A DNA stretch of 64,000 nt. It comes from Pseudooceanicola nanhaiensis (GTDB lineage: Bacteria; Pseudomonadota; Alphaproteobacteria; Rhodobacterales; Rhodobacteraceae). The translations under genes and the position numbers were made by a program. Positions 55,235 to 64,000 of the stretch are shown here, one piece after another. Within the stretch, counting starts at the first letter, position 1, and every line of letters begins with the position of its first letter. The notes under the pieces were generated by a model. It saw nothing but the letters and a program-made list of their open reading frames with translations. It was not told the DNA's origin and made no database searches. The stretch is taken from assembly GCF_020171315.1 (NCBI RefSeq), contig NZ_JAIUZP010000001.1, positions 868,001 through 932,000 on the forward strand. The letters are read 5' to 3'.

Positions 55235-56026
55235 ATGACAACCCAACTTCTCTTCTACGAACGTGCCGTTCCCGTAACCGCCAAGGCGCACCGCGACCTG
55301 AGCATTCGCACCGGGCAGACCTACCGGTTTGCCGAGAAGGTGAACTCGGTTCCGCTGACGGCGATCGAATTTTCGGCCGCCGCCGCGCATTACCCCATCG
55401 TCTTCGCGGGGACCGCGGAAAAGGTCATGCCGGTTGTCATCCTCGGCGTGAAGGACGCCGAGAACTTCTATGTCGATGCCGAGGGCAAGTGGACCGGGGG
55501 CTACATTCCCGCCTTCGTGCGCCGCTATCCCTTCGTCTTCGCGACGGATCAGGACAGCAAGAACTTCATCCTCTACGTGGATGAGACCTTCGAGGGCTGC
55601 AACCGGAACGGCAAGGGGGAGCGCCTGTTCGACGCTGACGGCACCCAGACGCAGTACCTGCAGAACATCCTGCGCTTCCTGCAGGAATATCAGGGCCAGT
55701 TCCGCCGGACCGAGGCCTATTGCAAGCGCCTGATGGACCTCGAGCTGCTTCAGCCGATGCAGGCGCAGTTCAATCTGGCCGACGGCGCCCGCCGGTCGCT
55801 CTCGGGCTTCATGGCGATCAACCGCGAGAAGCTGCGCAAGCTGGGGGATGCGGACCTGCGCGCCATGTTCGACACGGACGAACTGGAATGCACCTTCCTG
55901 CACCTCCACTCGATGCGGCATTTCAACGACATGCTGGGCAAGCTCGCCAGCCCGGCGGCCGAGGCGCCGGACACCGCGCCGGAGGTCGCCAGCGACGAAC
56001 CGGTGCCCGAAACCGAGGAGGCCTGA
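55235..56026 (+). CDS. SapC family protein
   Basis: A 263-residue soluble protein of the SapC family (PF07277), with VPLTAIEFSAAAAHYPIVF, YIPAFVRRYPFVF and FNDMLGKLASP. The family is named from the Campylobacter fetus sap locus for S-layer export, where its role is unknown. No signal peptide or membrane helix is visible, so it is probably cytoplasmic; a chaperone-like or cytoplasmic holding role for the giant substrate is a guess. It starts 13 bases after the M50 fusion gene, with AGGAAGG upstream. Confidence 0.88.
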   Translation: MTTQLLFYERAVPVTAKAHRDLSIRTGQTYRFAEKVNSVPLTAIEFSAAAAHYPIVFAGTAEKVMPVVILGVKDAENFYVDAEGKWTGGYIPAFVRRYPFVFATDQDSKNFILYVDETFEGCNRNGKGERLFDADGTQTQYLQNILRFLQEYQGQFRRTEAYCKRLMDLELLQPMQAQFNLADGARRSLSGFMAINREKLRKLGDADLRAMFDTDELECTFLHLHSMRHFNDMLGKLASPAAEAPDTAPEVASDEPVPETEEA

Positions 56027-56033
56027 TCCTTCC

Positions 56034-58028
56034 ATGCCCCGACCATCGGCAGCCAGCACACTCGCCAGCCCCCCGGCCGTCAGGTTCTACCCCGAAAGGG
56101 CAGACCGCGATGACGGCTGGCTGGAGGAGGCTGGGCAGGCGGTGGTCGGATCGGTCGCGCGCGGGGCCTCGCGCGCGACCGCCCCGCTGCGTGACAGGGT
56201 CACGGTGCGCCGCATCCGGCGGGCCGGGCAACGGCTGGCCGGTCTGGACGAGGCCGCCTTCGATGCCGAACTGGGCCGGCTGCGGATGCAGCTGCGCCGT
56301 TGCGGACTGACCGACGCGACCCTGCGCCTCGGATTGGCCTGCGCCCGCGAGGCGACCTTCCGCACCCTCGGCCTGCGCCACCATGACGTCCAGATCCGCG
56401 GCGCGCTCGCCATGCTGCGCGGCCGCCTGATCGAGATGGACACCGGCGAGGGCAAGACGATCACCGCCGGCCTTGCCGCCGCCACTGCCGCGCTCTGTGG
56501 GGTGCCGACCCATGTGATCACCGTGAACAACTATCTCGCCGAACGCGATGCCGAAGGGCTCGCGCCGCTCTATGCCCGCATGGGCCTGCGCGTCGGCGTG
56601 ATCCGCGAGAAGATGCCCCCCGCAGAGCGGCGCGCGGCCTATCACGCGGACATCACCTACGCCTCCAACACCGAGATCGCCTTCGACTACCTGCGCGACC
56701 GGATCGCCTTCGGGCCGGAGGGGCCGCAGGGCCTGCGTCAGCGGCTGCGCCGTCTCAGCGGCGGGGACACCCGGCAGGAGCCGGTGATGCGCGGGCTCGC
56801 CTTCGCCATCGTGGACGAGGCCGACAGCGTGCTGGTAGACGAGGCCCGGACGCCGCTGATCATCTCGCGCCAGACCGATCCCGAGGCAGAGGCGATCTGG
56901 GCCAATCGCGCGCTTGCGCTGGCCCGTCTGCTCACCTCGGGGAGCGATTACAAGCTGAACCCCGAGGAACGCCGCGTCCATCTGACCGAGCGCGGCAAGG
57001 CCCGGCTGGAGGAGCTGACCGAGGGCGAGGGCGGCATCTGGGCCAGCCGCATCAAGCGCGAGGAGGTGGTCTACCAGGCGCTGTCGGCGCTGTTCCTGTT
57101 CCACAGCGGCGACCATTACCTCGTGCGGGAGGGCAAGGTGCAGATCGTCGACGAATACACCGGCCGCCTGCAGCCGGACCGGTCGTGGTCCGACGGGATG
57201 CACCAGCTGGTCGAGGCCAAGGAGGGCGTCGAGGTCACCGCGCAGAACCTGCCGGTCGCCCGCATGACCTATCAGCGCTTCTTCCGCCGCTACGAGAAAC
57301 TGGCCGGGATGACCGGCACCGCCCGCGAGGTGCGCGGCGAGTTGCGCAGCGTCTTCGGTCTCGTCGTGCAGCGCATCCCGCCGAACCGCCGCTCGCGGCT
57401 CCGTATCCATCCGCCCCGGGTCTATCGCACTGCCGAGCGCAAATGGTCCGCCGTGGTGGCCGAGGCGCGCCGCGCCATCGCCGCCGGCCGTCCGGTTCTG
57501 ATCGGCACCCGGTCCGTGGCCACTTCCGAGACCGTGTCGGAGTGGTTGTCGCGGGCGGGGATGGACCACGTGGTCCTCAACGCCGAGAACGACGGCGAGG
57601 AGGCGCAGATCATCGCCCGCGCCGGCGAACCCGGGCGCATCACCGTGGCCACAAACATGGCCGGGCGCGGGGTCGACATCGCGCTGGCCCCGGGGGTGTC
57701 CGAGAAGGGCGGGCTGCATGTGATCCTGACCGAACGCCACGACAGCGCCCGCATCGACCGGCAGTTCGCCGGGCGGACCGGACGGCGCGGGGAACCGGGC
57801 ACCGCCGCCACCTTGCTCTCGCTCGAGGATCCGCTGGCCGCTGTGCTGCGTGCGCCGCTTCTGAAGGGATGGGCCCGGGTGCCGCTCTTCGGGCTGGCCG
57901 CGCGACCCAGGGTCTTCGACCGGGCTCAGCGCCGCGCCGAGAAGAGCCATGCCCGCGCCCGCAAGGACCTCGTCCGGCAGGACCGCCGGCTCGATCGCAT
58001 GTTGTCTTTCACCGGAGGTCTCGAATGA
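56034..58028 (+). CDS. Short SecA-like preprotein translocase ATPase
   Basis: A 664-residue SecA homologue; canonical SecA is about 850-900 residues. The DEAD motor is complete: Walker A MDTGEGKT at 135-142, VITVNNYLAERD, DEADSVLVDEARTPLIIS at 261-278, MTGTA near 426, TNMAGRG at 540-546 and QFAGRTGRRGEPG near 577-589. Only about 75 residues follow, so the helical wing/scaffold and the C-terminal SecB-zinc tail are absent or minimal. The N-terminal 75 residues are divergent. The longer open frame upstream lies in the SapC gene. It should drive an operon-specific export step; the partner channel is not encoded here. Confidence 0.9.
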   Translation: MPRPSAASTLASPPAVRFYPERADRDDGWLEEAGQAVVGSVARGASRATAPLRDRVTVRRIRRAGQRLAGLDEAAFDAELGRLRMQLRRCGLTDATLRLGLACAREATFRTLGLRHHDVQIRGALAMLRGRLIEMDTGEGKTITAGLAAATAALCGVPTHVITVNNYLAERDAEGLAPLYARMGLRVGVIREKMPPAERRAAYHADITYASNTEIAFDYLRDRIAFGPEGPQGLRQRLRRLSGGDTRQEPVMRGLAFAIVDEADSVLVDEARTPLIISRQTDPEAEAIWANRALALARLLTSGSDYKLNPEERRVHLTERGKARLEELTEGEGGIWASRIKREEVVYQALSALFLFHSGDHYLVREGKVQIVDEYTGRLQPDRSWSDGMHQLVEAKEGVEVTAQNLPVARMTYQRFFRRYEKLAGMTGTAREVRGELRSVFGLVVQRIPPNRRSRLRIHPPRVYRTAERKWSAVVAEARRAIAAGRPVLIGTRSVATSETVSEWLSRAGMDHVVLNAENDGEEAQIIARAGEPGRITVATNMAGRGVDIALAPGVSEKGGLHVILTERHDSARIDRQFAGRTGRRGEPGTAATLLSLEDPLAAVLRAPLLKGWARVPLFGLAARPRVFDRAQRRAEKSHARARKDLVRQDRRLDRMLSFTGGLE

Positions 58029-58822
58029 TCCGCCTGCCGCTGCTCACCCTTCTGGTCCTCGCCGCGCCCGTCCTGCGGGCCGAGAGTTTCGACTGTCTCA
58101 TGGACCCGTCGGACCTGATCGAGCTGGGCAGCCCGGCCACCGGCCTGCTGGACGCGGTGACGGTGGATCGCGGCGACACGGTGCAGGCCGGACAGGAGGT
58201 GGCGCGGCTGGTCTCGGAGATCGAGCAGAGCACCGTCGACCTGCTGCGTCTGCGGGCCGAGAACGACACCGTCGTGCGCTCGCAGGCCGAACAGCTCGAG
58301 ATGATCGAGAAGCGCTTCGAGAGGGTTTCGGCCATGCGCGGACGCGGGCTGACCACCGAAGAGGTCTTCAACCAGGTCGAGGGCGAGCTGATCGCCTCGC
58401 GCGGGCTGCTGGCGCAGGCCGAACTGAACCAGGAGATCGCCGTCAAGGAACTGGCCCGGGCCGAGATCGCCCTGGCGCAGCGCCGGATCACCAGCCCCGT
58501 GGACGGGGTCGTGGCCAAGCGCGTGATGGGGCCGGGCGAATACATCAGCAACGACGATCACGTGCTGGAAATCGTCCAGCTCGATCCCTTGAAGATCGAG
58601 GCCTTCCTGCCGGTCTCGCTCTATGCCGAGGTCAGGGTGGGCGACGCCGCCACGATCCGTCCCGTGGCCCCGCTCGACGGGGCCTACGCCGCCACGGTCA
58701 CCGCTGTGGACCGCGTCTTCGACGCGGCCTCGGGGACCTTCGTCATCGAATTGCAACTGCCGAACGCCGATGGCGCGCTGCCCGCAGGGCACCGCTGCCG
58801 GCTGGAATTCGGCGCCGGGTAA
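58025..58822 (+). CDS. Periplasmic HlyD-family adaptor subunit
   Basis: A 265-residue adaptor with an N-terminal signal peptide (MIRLPLLTLLVLAAPVLRA). Barrel-sandwich halves are ELGSPATGLLDAVTVDRGDTVQAG and ITSPVDGVVAKRVMGPGEY, around a coiled-coil hairpin at about 65-145; a beta-barrel follows. A single cysteine near residue 24 (FDCLMD) is not in a clear lipobox. The start overlaps the SecA-like stop (ATGA). It would bridge the inner-membrane parts to an outer-membrane duct that is not visible in this window. Confidence 0.88.
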   Translation: MIRLPLLTLLVLAAPVLRAESFDCLMDPSDLIELGSPATGLLDAVTVDRGDTVQAGQEVARLVSEIEQSTVDLLRLRAENDTVVRSQAEQLEMIEKRFERVSAMRGRGLTTEEVFNQVEGELIASRGLLAQAELNQEIAVKELARAEIALAQRRITSPVDGVVAKRVMGPGEYISNDDHVLEIVQLDPLKIEAFLPVSLYAEVRVGDAATIRPVAPLDGAYAATVTAVDRVFDAASGTFVIELQLPNADGALPAGHRCRLEFGAG

Positions 58823-58888
58823 ACACAGAACACCGGGCCACCTTCGGGGCCCTTCAGTCGCAACGACGAGTTTCAGGGAGATAAAACT

Positions 58889-61800
58889 ATGGCTTTCCCC
58901 TTTGGTATGAAGACCATCTGGAACGGCGCAACTCCGGTCGATCCTGAAACTCGCTCGCGACAACGTCCGCAACCGAAATGGTTCGCAGGCCAGACCCGGC
59001 ACCGGTTCTTCGCCCAGTTGCGTGCCATCCGCGAAGGCCGCGTGCCGGTGCGGGTCTCCGCGATCAAGGTCGAGGCGCTGGAGCCGCGCTACCTGCTGTC
59101 GGCGGACATCATGCCGATGGCCGACGCGGGCGGGGACGGGGTCGCCTGGACGCTGGAGTTCGACAACGTCGCCCATATGTTCCGGATCTACGACGACGAC
59201 ACCGGCGAGCTGGTGGACGAGAAGGCCCTGAGCGACGTCAGCGAGATGATCCTGACCGGCACCGACGGCAACGACCGGCTGACGCTCAGCGTCGCGGGGG
59301 CGTTCCCGCTGGGGGTCTCGCTGTTCTTTGACGGCGGCGATGGCGACGACGTGCTGGCGGGCTCCGAACAGGATACCGAATGGCGCATCGACGGTCACAA
59401 CGCGGGCTCGGTCAGCGGGCTGCGCTTTGCCAATGTCGAAACGCTGCAGGGCGCGGCCGACACCGATGACAGCTTCATCGTCGAGGCGGAGGGCGCGCTC
59501 GACGGAGGGGTCGACGGTGGCGACGGCGGCTATGACGTGGTCGATTTCCAAGGCGGCACCTTCGAGAACGTCGAGTTCACGGCGCTGGACGGCCATTCGG
59601 GCAGCGTCACGCGCGACGGTGCGGTGCTGCAGTACGCCGGGCTCGAGCCGGTCAGCAGCACGATGGCGGCGACCAATGTCACCGTGAATTTCGCGGTTCC
59701 GCTGCTGTTGGACGAGGTCAGCGACAATGCGATCCTGCAGGCCGGCGGCAACGGCCTGACGATCACCAGCGCCTCCGGTGTGCCGACCTTCGAGGTCCAT
59801 GACATCGCGCTGCCGACCGGCACGCTGACGATCAACATGCTGGATGATCAGGGCCTGTTCCCGAACCTCGACGAATTCACCGACGACCTGCCGACGCTGC
59901 TGAACCTGATCGCCGCCGTGGCGGAAGGCGATATCCTCGAGGTGCGCAACCTCGACCTCGGCGCCGCGAACCTCGTGGTCGACGGGGGCGCCGGGTTGGA
60001 CCGGGTGACCTTCACCGGCGATTTCGACACCACCGGCAACGTGACCATCACCGCCGAACAGATCGAGGTCGAGAGTGGCGCCACGGTCGATGCGGGCAAC
60101 ATCACCTTCACCGCCGCCGCGACGGACAGCGGCCTGCTGCCCGAGTTGCTGGAGGACAAGACCGACGGTCTCTATCTGATCATCCCCACCGCCTCGATCG
60201 AGGTGAGGGGCGCGGTCTCGGCCACGGCGGGCGATCTGACGATGACGGCCTCGGCCACGTCGAGCGCCTCCGTCGACCGGCTCAGCTTCGGCAGCGCCGC
60301 CTTCCGGGGCTCGATCATCGCCGGGCTGAACACGGCTCGCATCCTCGTGGGCGAGGAGGGCAACTTCGTCGCGGGCGGAGCCCTTAGCGCCACCGGCAAT
60401 GTGGATCTCGATACCTCGGTGAGCCTGACCGTCACCACCGACGACACTGCCGACAACACCGACAGCCAGGCTGATGTGGACGCGGCCATCGCGGTCGCCA
60501 CCGTCTTCACCGCCTCCGAGATCGGCGTCTATGGCACCTCGTCCGTCGTCTCTGGCGGGACCCTGGCAATGGATGCTGCCTCCACCGTTGACGTGACCAG
60601 CACCGTGGACGGCTCGGGCGGGCAGGCCGGCGCGACCGTCGCCGTCACCGTGGCGGACATCACCACCGATGTCACCGTGACCGACAGCGCCGTTCTGGGC
60701 AGCGGCGACACCGACAGCATCGCGCTGGGCGCAACGGCGCAGAGCACGCTGGCGACCTCCGCCACCTCCACCGCCGGTGGCGCCGAGCAGGGGGGCACCT
60801 CCAACACCTCGGAACAGCAACTGGCCGACAATGACGCCAGCACGCAGGACGGCGGCGGCGACATCGAATTCGCGGGCGCCGTCGTGGTGTCCGTCTTCAC
60901 CTCGAACACCGGAGTCAACCTGCTGACCGATGGCGCCGTGACGACCGCAGGAGCGGGCAGCGTAAGCCTGGCCGCCATCTCGACGGAATCCGTCAGCGGC
61001 GCGGCCAGCGGCATCAACACGGGCACCGGCGGGACCGGTGTCGGTATCGCCGTGGGCATCGGGGTGATCGACACCGACGTGCACGCCTGGTTCGGTGGCA
61101 ACGGCATCTATTCGACCTCGGCGCTCAGCGGCAGTGCAACGCTCGACGCGGGGTCGACCTATGAACTGACGGCGGTGTCGGGCGCAGGCGCAGCCTCGCA
61201 GACCGCCATTGCGGGCAGCCTCGTGCTGCATTTCGTGACCACGGATGTCAGCGCGCTGGTGCTCAGCGGGTCGGACCTCGCCCTCGGCGGGGCGGACCTC
61301 AGCCTGAGCGCGAGTAGCGAAACCAGTACCACCTCCAGCGCGACGCCTGCCGAGGAAGCGGGCGAGGGCGGCGACGCCTCCACCGGCGTGGGCGCCTCCG
61401 TGGCGCTCTATGTCGGGTCGAACACGACCCGGGCGGCGCTGCAGGGCAATGCACTGGCAGACAGTCTGAACACCAACGTCGGGGCTTCGGGCCTGGGCGC
61501 GCTGACGCTGTCCGCCACGGCCGAGCATAGCGATACCACCAATGCCATGGGCGGGGCCTCCAGCACCGGCACGACCATCGGTGGCGCCGTGGCGATCGCC
61601 GTGGTCGACAACGTGACCGAGGCCGACGCCGGCACGTCGGGCACGCTGAGCGCGGACAGCATCATCGGCACGGTGGATCACACCGGCACCAGTCTCATCA
61701 CCGCGGGCGGTGAGGTGCAGGGCGGGTCGACCGCCATCGGGGCCGCGATCGCGCTTGCCTTCGTGGACAATCGCGGTTCGGCCAACCTGCGGCGCAACAT

Positions 61801-64000
61801 CGTCACCACTGGCGAGACCAGCATGACCGCGGATGTCACCGGCACCGTCACCACCCTCGCCAAGGCCACGTCGGCCGGGGCCGAGGAAGAGGCCGATCCC
61901 GAAAGCACGGGCGGTTCGGATGGTCAGGTCGCCGATCAGGTCGATTTCGCGAACAGCAAGGGCGGCAGCGCCTCCACCCCGTCCGAGGCAAGCGCGGATG
62001 GCGAGGCCGGCGCCGGTGGCGGCGTGAGCGTGGGCGCGGCCCTTGCGCTGACGGTCAGCAGCTCCGTTTCGGAGGCCGAACTGCAGGGCGTGAGCCTCAC
62101 CGCCGAGGGGCTGACGCTCGAAGCCTCGAACAACGCGGAGTCCGATGCGGTGGCCGATGCCTCCGCCTCTGCGGGTGACGGCGACTCGGTCGGGATCGCC
62201 GTTGCGATCAACTATGCCGAGATGTCGAACACCGCGGCGATCAACACGGGCTCCGTGCTGACGCTGGGGGCCGCCGGGCTGACGCTGGCCGCGACGATGC
62301 GGGATGTGGACGGCGAGGGCACCCATCGCTTCGGTGCCGCGGCGCAGTCCGGCGCATCCGGAGGCGGGACCGGCGTGGCGGGGGCCTTCGCCCTCGGCAT
62401 CACCAACGCGGACACCCGCGCCGCCATCGAAACCGGTACGACCACCACGATCACCGGGGCGGGCGACGTCTCGATGACGGCCGCCTCCACCACCTCCGCG
62501 CCCACCCGCGACGGAGAGGAGGGTACGGCCGATGCCGCTGCGGACGCGGTCTTCGCCGGCACCTCCAGCACCGATACCGAGACCACCGGCGTGGGCGTTT
62601 CCATCGCCATCGGGGTCGAGGACATCCATACCGAGGCCGAACTGGCCGACGCGGCCATCCTGACCGGCGCGGGCGACCTGACGCTGGACGCCTCGGGCGA
62701 TTACGAAAGCCAGACGGTCGCCAAGTCGGGCACCGACGGCGGTGGATCGGGCGGGGCGGGCTCGCTTGCCGTGACCGTGCACAACCGCGAGACGAAGGCC
62801 CGGATCGGCGAGGGCGACGGCCTGACGCTCGACGGGACCCTGACCGCCTCTGCCGACCATTCCGGCGAGAGCGTGACCAAGGGCGACAGCACGATGAAGG
62901 GTTCGGGCACGGCTGTCGGGGTGACGATTGCCGTGGCCTATGTCGATGACGATGGCGTGGCAGAGCTGAACCAGGACGTGACCGCCGATGGGTCGGTCCT
63001 GCTGGACGCCGATGTGGACAGTTCCTCCGAGGTCGAGGTGATCGCCTCTGCCGAGGGCGCGGATTCCGACGACGAGGACGAGACCACCGCCGATCAGCAG
63101 AACGACAAGGCCACCGCCCTTGGGCAGGAGAAATCGAACGGCAGCACCGACGGCAAGACGCTGGATGGCGCGAAGAGCGCGAACAACGATTCCGGCGGCG
63201 GCGCCTCGGGAGATGTCTCGGTCTCGGCGGCCCTTGGGGTGAACGTGGCCAATGCTTCCGCTCTGGCCACCATCGCCGACGGGCTGACCATCACCGCGGA
63301 TGCGGATGACAACAACAATGGGACCGGCATCGTCTCGGTCACCGCCAGCAACAACCTCGACGCGACGACCAGCGCCGATGCCAGCGCCAAGACCACGGCA
63401 GACGGCACCGGTGTCGGGATCGCCGTGTCGATCAACGTCGGCATCATGTCGAACCGGGCGATCATCGGGGACGGCACGACCATCGTAGCGGACGGGCTGA
63501 CCCTCGCCGCGACCACCCGCGCCCTGACCGGGGATGACGAACACAGCTTCAACGCGACTTCCAAATCGGGGGCCTCGGGCGGCAGCACCGGCGTCGCCGG
63601 CTCCTTCGCCCTCAGCTTCGAGGATGCGGACACCCAGGCGCTCTTCGGTGCCGACCAGGACGGCAATGACGACGGGACGGCCAGCCTGACCCTGCACGGC
63701 GGTGCCGTGAACGTCGACGCGCAGAGCAAGCTCAGCAATGTGACCCTCGCCGAAGGCTCGGCCGAGGCCAGCGGCAGCAGCTCCACCTCGGTCGGGATCT
63801 CGATCGCGCTCGGCATTTCGCTCAACGACACCGTGGCCCGGATCGAGGATGGCGCGGCGCTTGGCGGCTCGGCCTCCAGCTTCACGCTCGACGCGGATCA
63901 GGACAGCACGACCACCACCACCGGCAAGGCCGGTGCGCAGGGCGGCAGCAGCACCAACGTGGGCGGCGCGGTGGCGATCTCCTACGTCGAGAACCGCACC
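58889..64000 (+). CDS. Giant repetitive LEPR-XLL surface protein, truncated by the window
   Basis: Open for 1704 codons to the right edge without a stop. The start ATG has CAGGGAG upstream. The N terminus is basic and not hydrophobic, so no classical signal peptide; LEPRYLL stands at residues 64-70, the LEPR-XLL sorting-type motif of giant extracellular proteins. Two glycine/aspartate RTX-like turns (GTDGNDRL, GGDGDDVLAG) follow at about 125-165. From about residue 575 a repeat recurs some 18 times at 50-100 residue spacing, with core like TGVGIAVAINxxxxxNTA. Threonine, serine, alanine, glycine and aspartate dominate; cysteine is absent, as in surface adhesins. The exported substrate of the operon, by inference. 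Confidence 0.88.
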   Translation, partial: MAFPFGMKTIWNGATPVDPETRSRQRPQPKWFAGQTRHRFFAQLRAIREGRVPVRVSAIKVEALEPRYLLSADIMPMADAGGDGVAWTLEFDNVAHMFRIYDDDTGELVDEKALSDVSEMILTGTDGNDRLTLSVAGAFPLGVSLFFDGGDGDDVLAGSEQDTEWRIDGHNAGSVSGLRFANVETLQGAADTDDSFIVEAEGALDGGVDGGDGGYDVVDFQGGTFENVEFTALDGHSGSVTRDGAVLQYAGLEPVSSTMAATNVTVNFAVPLLLDEVSDNAILQAGGNGLTITSASGVPTFEVHDIALPTGTLTINMLDDQGLFPNLDEFTDDLPTLLNLIAAVAEGDILEVRNLDLGAANLVVDGGAGLDRVTFTGDFDTTGNVTITAEQIEVESGATVDAGNITFTAAATDSGLLPELLEDKTDGLYLIIPTASIEVRGAVSATAGDLTMTASATSSASVDRLSFGSAAFRGSIIAGLNTARILVGEEGNFVAGGALSATGNVDLDTSVSLTVTTDDTADNTDSQADVDAAIAVATVFTASEIGVYGTSSVVSGGTLAMDAASTVDVTSTVDGSGGQAGATVAVTVADITTDVTVTDSAVLGSGDTDSIALGATAQSTLATSATSTAGGAEQGGTSNTSEQQLADNDASTQDGGGDIEFAGAVVVSVFTSNTGVNLLTDGAVTTAGAGSVSLAAISTESVSGAASGINTGTGGTGVGIAVGIGVIDTDVHAWFGGNGIYSTSALSGSATLDAGSTYELTAVSGAGAASQTAIAGSLVLHFVTTDVSALVLSGSDLALGGADLSLSASSETSTTSSATPAEEAGEGGDASTGVGASVALYVGSNTTRAALQGNALADSLNTNVGASGLGALTLSATAEHSDTTNAMGGASSTGTTIGGAVAIAVVDNVTEADAGTSGTLSADSIIGTVDHTGTSLITAGGEVQGGSTAIGAAIALAFVDNRGSANLRRNIVTTGETSMTADVTGTVTTLAKATSAGAEEEADPESTGGSDGQVADQVDFANSKGGSASTPSEASADGEAGAGGGVSVGAALALTVSSSVSEAELQGVSLTAEGLTLEASNNAESDAVADASASAGDGDSVGIAVAINYAEMSNTAAINTGSVLTLGAAGLTLAATMRDVDGEGTHRFGAAAQSGASGGGTGVAGAFALGITNADTRAAIETGTTTTITGAGDVSMTAASTTSAPTRDGEEGTADAAADAVFAGTSSTDTETTGVGVSIAIGVEDIHTEAELADAAILTGAGDLTLDASGDYESQTVAKSGTDGGGSGGAGSLAVTVHNRETKARIGEGDGLTLDGTLTASADHSGESVTKGDSTMKGSGTAVGVTIAVAYVDDDGVAELNQDVTADGSVLLDADVDSSSEVEVIASAEGADSDDEDETTADQQNDKATALGQEKSNGSTDGKTLDGAKSANNDSGGGASGDVSVSAALGVNVANASALATIADGLTITADADDNNNGTGIVSVTASNNLDATTSADASAKTTADGTGVGIAVSINVGIMSNRAIIGDGTTIVADGLTLAATTRALTGDDEHSFNATSKSGASGGSTGVAGSFALSFEDADTQALFGADQDGNDDGTASLTLHGGAVNVDAQSKLSNVTLAEGSAEASGSSSTSVGISIALGISLNDTVARIEDGAALGGSASSFTLDADQDSTTTTTGKAGAQGGSSTNVGGAVAISYVENRT

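Noticed and set aside
51173-58822. Ordinary type I secretion or RND efflux operon
   Set aside because: HlyD-like domains are present, but there is no ABC exporter ATPase and no RND pump. The motor is SecA-like and one adaptor is fused to an M50 protease.
57926-63697. Antisense open frame of 1923 codons opposite the giant protein
   Set aside because: It is a frame shadow of the strongly biased codon use in the LEPR-XLL gene and runs on into the SecA-like and HlyD genes. Its arginine/glycine/histidine-rich composition resembles no protein family, and it lacks a ribosome-binding site.
49950-64000. Genomic island inserted at tRNA-Glu
   Set aside because: Islands normally integrate at the tRNA 3' end, which here faces minC, not the secretion operon. 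No integrase and no repeat of the tRNA 3' end were seen on the operon side.

Overview
The window is high-GC, densely packed chromosomal DNA of a marine-type alphaproteobacterium, most likely Rhodobacteraceae (Roseobacter group). This rests on gene content: DUF1150 next to a small Hsp20, DUF2161, a Hint-domain protein, a fused ATP sulfurylase/APS kinase, MinCDE beside tRNA-Glu, and many solute-binding-protein transporters. The genus cannot be fixed from the sequence. No insertion sequence, prophage or CRISPR array was seen.

Layout. 1-13.5 kb: a GFA-family protein, an AraC regulator and a catabolic/transport island. The island holds an 8-oxoguanine-deaminase-like amidohydrolase, a class III aminotransferase, an aldehyde dehydrogenase, an NMT1/ThiY-type ABC importer split over three transcription units, a VOC protein, an OYE-family flavin reductase and an aldo/keto reductase; the substrate is unknown. 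13.5-20.1 kb: a probable phosphate-starvation locus, with an AI-2E-type membrane protein and ugpBAEC plus an overlapping endonuclease/exonuclease/phosphatase-fold gene. PHO-box-like tandem 7-mers lie in front of the membrane protein gene and of ugpB. 20.3-29.4 kb: a GntR/FCD regulator divergent from a peptide-type ABC importer, RidA, a DadA-like FAD oxidoreductase and an amidase. 29.5-49.6 kb: mostly housekeeping genes (argF, argD, purK, purE, an acyl-CoA synthetase, a nitronate monooxygenase, hsp20 with a sigma-32-like promoter, sat/cysC, trxB, an Lrp regulator, a Hint protein, pgeF, midA-like, lgt, ubiK, minCDE), then tRNA-Glu at 50.0 kb.

51.2-64 kb (running off the right edge): the most unusual part. 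One tight operon encodes a GAF-domain/HlyD membrane-fusion protein, a PqqD-like/M50 site-2-protease/HlyD fusion, a SapC-family protein, a short SecA-like ATPase, a periplasmic HlyD adaptor, and the first 1704 codons of a giant repetitive LEPR-XLL protein that lacks a classical signal peptide. I read this as a dedicated, poorly described export system for a giant surface protein. A long region of about 1.15 kb without a recognisable gene precedes it and probably carries its control signals.

Several intergenic palindromes stand out, chiefly an A-A'-GG-A'-CG-A arrangement of 10-mers between purK and argD, and perfect inverted repeats at 3477-3517 and 9738-9803.
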